A DNA stretch of 64,000 nucleotides from NCBI GenBank assembly GCA_045118335.1, contig JBGUXY010000075.1, positions 35,564-99,563 on the forward strand, written 5' to 3'. Both the position numbers and the translations under genes were made by a program. Of this stretch, positions 59,954 to 64,000 are shown piece by piece. Source of the stretch: W1P20-047 sp045118335 (GTDB taxonomy: Bacteria > Actinomycetota > Coriobacteriia > Coriobacteriales > Eggerthellaceae). Under the pieces are notes generated by a model. It saw only the letters and a program-made list of their open reading frames with translations. It searched no databases and was not told the DNA's origin. Positions within the stretch are counted from its first letter, which is position 1. Each line of letters opens with the position of its first letter.

Positions 59954-60214
59954 CTACATCAGAGGGTCGACACGATTGAGCGGTTGGTTATCTCGAGCAA
60001 GCTCCCAATTCTGCATGAGCTCGTCTTTGTGGAGCTCCGCCCATGCAAGCACGAACTTCAATTGCCTATTCGGCAGGCTTCCACGTATGACGTAACCGTT
60101 CTCTATATCGACAAGCGCCTTCATCCCTGCATACTCCGCATGAAAGTGAGCTGGGGCATGGTCGTTGTAGTACATGGTTATCCGAATGCCGAGAAACAAG
60201 GCTATCTCTGGCAT
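59954..60214 (-). CDS. DUF4160 family protein
   Basis: An 86-residue protein with the DUF4160 core: PEIALFLGIRITMYYNDHAP, AHFHAEYAG and WAELHKDELMQNWELAR. The HxH-containing NDHAPAHFHAEY motif is typical. First gene of a pair with DUF2442. GGAG lies 7 nt before the ATG at 60214; a TTG two codons earlier is less likely. Confidence 0.85.
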   Translation of the reverse strand: MPEIALFLGIRITMYYNDHAPAHFHAEYAGMKALVDIENGYVIRGSLPNRQLKFVLAWAELHKDELMQNWELARDNQPLNRVDPLM

Positions 60215-60253
60215 ATCCAAGCTCCTTTCACATCGCGGAATCGCAAGGGCTTA

Positions 60254-62908
60254 TCATGCCGACAGGTTCCGCAGGACGTACTGAAGAATGCCGCCGTTGT
60301 AGTAGTACGCACCTTCCGTGGGCGTGTCCACGCGCACGAGTGCCGTGAACTCCACCGTCGAGCCATCCGACCGAGTTGCCTTCACGGGGACATGAGCCGG
60401 ATTCGGCAGGCCCTCGCTGAAGTCGATTGCGCCGATGTCGAAGGTTTCGGTGCCATCCAAACCTAAGACCTCGGCATTTTCCCCTTCCTCGAACTGCAGC
60501 GGCAAGATACCCATGCCGATGAGGTTGCTGCGGTGGATGCGCTCGAAGCTCTCCGCAAACGCCGCACGCACGCCCAGCAACATGGGGCCTTTGGCGGCCC
60601 AGTCACGGGAAGAGCCACTGCCGTACATCTTGCCCGCAAGCACCACCAACGGCGTGCCAGCAGCACGGTAGCCCTCGCTCGCATCGAAGATCAGCTTGAT
60701 GGCGCCATCTTCCATGTCACGCGTCCAGCCACCCATCTTGCCTTCTGCCAGCAGATTGCGTAGCTTCACATTGGCGAACGTACCACGAGCCATGACCTCG
60801 TGGTTGCCACGGCGGCTTCCGTACGTGTTGAAGTCGGCATCGTCCACACCGTGTTCCCGCAGGTAGCGCGCCGCAGCGGAGTCAGCCGCGATGGCCCCCG
60901 CAGGGGAAATGTGGTCGGTCGTGATGAAATCACCCAGATTCGCGATTACGCGCGCACCCGTAATGGCACGAGGCGCTTCAGCATCCTTCGGCATGCCGTC
61001 GAAGTAGGTGGCACGGCGCACGTAGGTGGAGTCATCGTCCCAAGCGAACACGTCGCTCGGCTCGCGCCCCAGCTCGTTCCAGGCAGCGTCGCCGTCGAAC
61101 ATGCCGGATCCGCCTTCGACGTACAGCCCTGCCGTGACCACACGCGATTCCAGCTCGTCGATTTCCGCATCGGTGGGCCAGATATCGCGCAGGTACACGT
61201 CATTGCCCTGCGCATCAACGCCCAGCGGCTGCGCTTCGAAGTCGAAGTCCATGGTGCCGGCAAGCGAGTAGGCGATCACGCCAGCCGGCGCGCTCAGGTA
61301 GTTCTGCGAGACATCGGGGGAAATGCGCCCTTCGAAGTTGCGGTTGCCGGAAAGCACGCTTGCGAGCTCGATTTCCCCCGCCACGTCGTGCATGGCTCCG
61401 CACAGAGGGCCTGAATTGCCGATGCAGCTCATGCAGCCGAAACCGCATGTGAAAAAGCCCAGTTCCTGCAAGCCTTCTAGCAAGCCGGCGCGACGCAGCA
61501 GCAGTTCGGTGGCGCGGCTGCCCGGCGCCAGGATGGTCTTCACCCAGGGCTTCGGGCGCAAGCCGGCGGCTGCCGCATTGCGCGCCAGGGCGCCGCATGC
61601 CAGCATCATGGTGGCGTTGGTCGCCGTGGTGCAGCTGGTCACCGCCGCGATAGCGATGGCGCCATGCGTGAGCTCGTACGCTTTGCCGTCAAGCTCCACT
61701 TGGACGCTTTTACCCACATCAAGGCCGCGCTGCTCGCAGATGCGCCGAAACGCCTCGGCAGCGTCGTCCCATTCGATGCGGTCGTGCGGACGCGAAGGAC
61801 CGGCGATGGCGCGGCCTACCGTGGAAAGATCGAGTTCCATCACTTCCGAATACACACGCGGCGCGGCATCCGGGTCGTTCCACAGCCCCTGGGCCTTGGC
61901 ATACGCCTCGACTAACGCAACCTGCTCTTCGCTGCGCCCGGTCATGCGCAGATAATCGAGCGTCTGCTCGTCGACGGGGAACAGCGTGCAGGTGCTGCCG
62001 TACTCGGGCGTCATGTTCGAGACGCACGCGCGCTTCGTGGCGGAAAGCGTGCCCACACCGGGGCCGAAGCACTCCACGAAACAGCCGACAACGCCTCGTT
62101 CGCGCAACATGGCCGCGAACTTGAGGGAAAGGTCCATGGCAGATGTGCCTTCGGGCAGCTTGCCAGTCAGACGCACGCCGATCACGCGCGGGACGAGCGT
62201 GGTGATGGGCTGTCCCAACGCCGCAGCCTCCGCCTCGATGCCGCCCACGCCCCAGCCCAGCACGCCGATGCCATTTGCCGTGGGAGTATGGCTGTCGGTG
62301 CCCACGAGGGTATCGAAATACGCCACGGTGCCATGATCGCACTCGCGCGTCATCACCACGGAAGCGAACTTCTCAATGTTAAGCTGATGGCAAATACCCT
62401 GTCCCGGCGGCACGATGCGCACATTCTCGAACGAGCTCTGCGACCACTTCAGAAAATCGTAGCGTTCTCTATTGCGCTCGAACTCCAATTCCATATTGCG
62501 GGACATCGCATCGGCGCAACCAGCCACATCTGCAATCACGGAATGGTCGATTACCAGATCGCAGGGAACCTGCGGGTTGATCTTCGCCGGGTCGCCGCCA
62601 AGCGCTGCGCATGCTTCGCGCATCACCGCGAAATCCACGAACACGGGAACGCCCGTGAAGTCCTGGAAAAGCACGCGAGCGGGGGAAAACTCGATCTCGC
62701 TGCCCGCCTGGCCCGCCGTCCCCGCCTCGATCAGGCGGCTCGCCAGCTCTGCCGCCGCATCTTCACCCGGCGCGCACCGCAAGATGTTCTCGAGCAAGAC
62801 GGTAAGCGAATAGGGTAGTTTTCCCGACCCCTCCAGGCTCGACACCGGATAATACGCGTATGCCTTGTCGCCCACCTGCAGCTGGGCGGTGTACTTCTCG
62901 TTCGCCAT
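60254..62908 (-). CDS. acnA: Aconitate hydratase (AcnA type)
   Basis: An 884-residue monomeric aconitase that isomerises citrate and isocitrate using a 4Fe-4S cluster. VGTDSHTPTANGIGVLGWG is the substrate-binding segment, and the cluster Cys lie in VTSCTTATNATMM and CGFGCMSCIGNSGPL. The C-terminal swivelling domain (ITTDHISPAGAI, YGSGSSRDWAAKG) is complete. GAAGGAGA lies upstream of the ATG at 62908. No other TCA-cycle gene is adjacent. Confidence 0.96.
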   Translation of the reverse strand: MANEKYTAQLQVGDKAYAYYPVSSLEGSGKLPYSLTVLLENILRCAPGEDAAAELASRLIEAGTAGQAGSEIEFSPARVLFQDFTGVPVFVDFAVMREACAALGGDPAKINPQVPCDLVIDHSVIADVAGCADAMSRNMELEFERNRERYDFLKWSQSSFENVRIVPPGQGICHQLNIEKFASVVMTRECDHGTVAYFDTLVGTDSHTPTANGIGVLGWGVGGIEAEAAALGQPITTLVPRVIGVRLTGKLPEGTSAMDLSLKFAAMLRERGVVGCFVECFGPGVGTLSATKRACVSNMTPEYGSTCTLFPVDEQTLDYLRMTGRSEEQVALVEAYAKAQGLWNDPDAAPRVYSEVMELDLSTVGRAIAGPSRPHDRIEWDDAAEAFRRICEQRGLDVGKSVQVELDGKAYELTHGAIAIAAVTSCTTATNATMMLACGALARNAAAAGLRPKPWVKTILAPGSRATELLLRRAGLLEGLQELGFFTCGFGCMSCIGNSGPLCGAMHDVAGEIELASVLSGNRNFEGRISPDVSQNYLSAPAGVIAYSLAGTMDFDFEAQPLGVDAQGNDVYLRDIWPTDAEIDELESRVVTAGLYVEGGSGMFDGDAAWNELGREPSDVFAWDDDSTYVRRATYFDGMPKDAEAPRAITGARVIANLGDFITTDHISPAGAIAADSAAARYLREHGVDDADFNTYGSRRGNHEVMARGTFANVKLRNLLAEGKMGGWTRDMEDGAIKLIFDASEGYRAAGTPLVVLAGKMYGSGSSRDWAAKGPMLLGVRAAFAESFERIHRSNLIGMGILPLQFEEGENAEVLGLDGTETFDIGAIDFSEGLPNPAHVPVKATRSDGSTVEFTALVRVDTPTEGAYYYNGGILQYVLRNLSA

Positions 62909-63164
62909 GAGTATTCTCCTTCGGGACTGCTACGCCAGCGAACCTATCATATCCCGAACTTCGCTTCCCGTGAGTGAACATTGGCCAATGAACGCCTAAA
63001 CCACGCATGGCAATATGGCCACAAGGGCAGATGCGATGTTTCTTTCGGATAATGAGACCGCTGCACCATCTGGAAGACGGATGGGGCAAAACTGACAACG
63101 AAGAGCTAAGCAACCCGACCAAGCGTCGCGTTTGCCATCATTCGAAGACGTTGATTCCGCTTTC

Positions 63165-63767
63165 CTAGCTGAGGTTTTTCATGATTGCGTTAGCGCGCTT
63201 TCCCAGTGCGCCCTTGCCGTTTGCTGCGTCGAAAGACATCCGCTCGCGCAAGGCTTCCTTCACCTGCAAGTCCAGCTTGCCTTCCGAATAGTTCACGACG
63301 GCAGCTAGCATCTCCTGGAATTCCGGGTCGCCGTGATAGCACTGGATACCCTCGTCTACGAGAGGCCATACCTTCTTGGACCTGTTTTCAGTCGTGGCCC
63401 CCAACACGCACAGGAAACGCATGGCCGCCAAGCGCACCTGTCCGTTTTCTTCGTCGAACAGCGCGGCATCCGCACCGGGAATGGCCTTGTCGCACAAGCG
63501 CGACTCCAATGGGACTATGTTGGTCATCGCTTCGAGGCATTCCCACCTGGTCTGGGCTTCGGGCCTGTTCAAAGCGTCGGATAGTTGATCTGTGTACGGA
63601 ACGACCTTCGATGCGTCAATGCGAGACACGGCATTTAGCACTGCAGCAGCTTGCTGACGCTGCTTGCGCGATGCGCCCTCCAGCTTTTCCACCATCTCCG
63701 CGATGATTGCACTGTCGTCAATCGCCGCTTGCGCCATTTCCTCTACACTGTTGCCTTGTTCGCCCAC
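63165..63767 (-). CDS. HEAT-repeat domain protein
   Basis: A 200-residue helical protein built of HEAT-like repeats: RKQRQQAAAVLNAVSRID, PEAQTRWECLEAMTNIVPL, ENGQVRLAAMRFLCVLGAT. No catalytic residues. Such proteins act as scaffolds; the partner is unknown. The GTG at 63767 has AGGAG 5 nt upstream; the open frame continues further upstream, but those residues do not match a repeat. Confidence 0.72.
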   Translation of the reverse strand: MGEQGNSVEEMAQAAIDDSAIIAEMVEKLEGASRKQRQQAAAVLNAVSRIDASKVVPYTDQLSDALNRPEAQTRWECLEAMTNIVPLESRLCDKAIPGADAALFDEENGQVRLAAMRFLCVLGATTENRSKKVWPLVDEGIQCYHGDPEFQEMLAAVVNYSEGKLDLQVKEALRERMSFDAANGKGALGKRANAIMKNLS

Positions 63768-63910
63768 AAAAGCTCCTATCACGAATACACCCACCTGCAT
63801 CGACGCGTGTGCGCAGATGCACCCTAAGTTATTGTACCTCACAAGCGCAGAAAATGCGTGGGTCAAACATTTCCGCAGGCCGTGCCATAGATGAGCAGCA
63901 GGAACAGCAA

Positions 63911-63930
63911 AACCCGGCCGAAGCCGGGTT
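63911..63930 (-). terminator. Rho-independent terminator of the rRNA operon
   Basis: On the minus strand AACCCGGC, loop TTCG, GCCGGGTT, then TTGCTG. The UUCG loop gives a very stable hairpin. It lies about 20-40 bp downstream of the 5S rRNA 3' end. Confidence 0.88.
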
Positions 63931-63949
63931 CAACAAGAAACGCCCTCTG

Positions 63950-64000
63950 CGAGCACGACGCCCTATCCTCCCACGGACTACACCGCAGTACTTTCGGCGA
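63950..64000 (-). rRNA. rrf: 5S ribosomal RNA, 3' part (cut by the window edge)
   Basis: Read on the minus strand: GCCGAAAGTACTGCGG, then GTCCGTGGGAGGATAGGG and a short tail. This matches the conserved 3' half of bacterial 5S rRNA (GATGGTACTGCGG..., CCGTGGGAGAGTAGG in other bacteria). The 5' part and presumably the 23S and 16S genes lie beyond 64000. The 3' boundary is approximate. Confidence 0.8.

Overview
The window looks like chromosomal DNA of a Coriobacteriia actinobacterium, most likely of the Eggerthellaceae. This is inferred from the moderately high G+C content, the frequent GTG and TTG starts, the gene order around prs, glmU, relA and recJ, a TorD-family redox chaperone, orphan VanZ and TRIC proteins, and many short dispersed G+C-rich repeats. 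No 16S rRNA gene is visible, so the genus is not claimed. Most genes lie on the minus strand, and the 3' end of a 5S rRNA gene with its terminator is cut by the right edge.

Layout. 0.1-16.5 kb is a mostly minus-strand housekeeping block: a MerR/TipAS regulator with a clear operator, pth, hisS, a TRIC-type channel (plus strand), a DUF47 protein, a metallo-beta-lactamase-fold hydrolase, relA/spoT, a RecJ-helicase fusion, prs, a truncated glmU, a peptidoglycan-binding protein and a polyprenyl diphosphate synthase. 16.8-27.2 kb is mixed: an alpha/beta hydrolase, an aberrant peptide deformylase, zinc-ribbon proteins, a VanX-like lipoprotein, a COG2509-type flavoprotein, a DIP1984-like protein, a WYL regulator and an NSS transporter.

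27.2-38.7 kb is accessory in character: long non-coding stretches, three small minisatellites, two inverted-repeat elements (one with 41-bp arms), a NUDIX hydrolase, a Nif11-like leader peptide fused to a zinc-ribbon-like tail, a DUF3089/flavin reductase pair behind a strong palindrome, a CPBP protease, a lipoprotein, a radical SAM/SPASM enzyme, a STAS protein and a macrodomain protein. It ends at a tRNA-Leu gene whose 3' end and downstream flank are present twice as a 94-bp direct repeat.

38.8-52.3 kb returns to core functions: ppx/gppA, a DivIC/FtsB-like divisome protein, gatCAB, a VanZ protein, larB with a short larC-like gene, the three-gene set circularly permuted ATP-grasp / alpha-E / transglutaminase preceded by a very strong hairpin, rplJ-rplL with a probable L10 leader, and a HAD phosphatase. 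52.3-64.0 kb holds a large membrane protein, a fic pseudogene, a lower-G+C segment with a CASTOR/POLLUX-type channel divergent from an XRE regulator across a 29-bp palindrome, GDPD, TorD, a DUF2442/DUF4160 pair, aconitase, a HEAT-repeat protein and the 5S rRNA end.

The most unusual items are the Nif11-leader/zinc-ribbon peptide with a radical SAM enzyme 4 kb away, the RecJ-helicase fusion, the glmU gene that stops before its acetyltransferase active site, the deformylase with Met replacing the catalytic Glu, the channel/XRE palindrome, and the tRNA-Leu-linked repeat. None of these is proven to be a new system. All calls come from reading the sequence; no database search was run.
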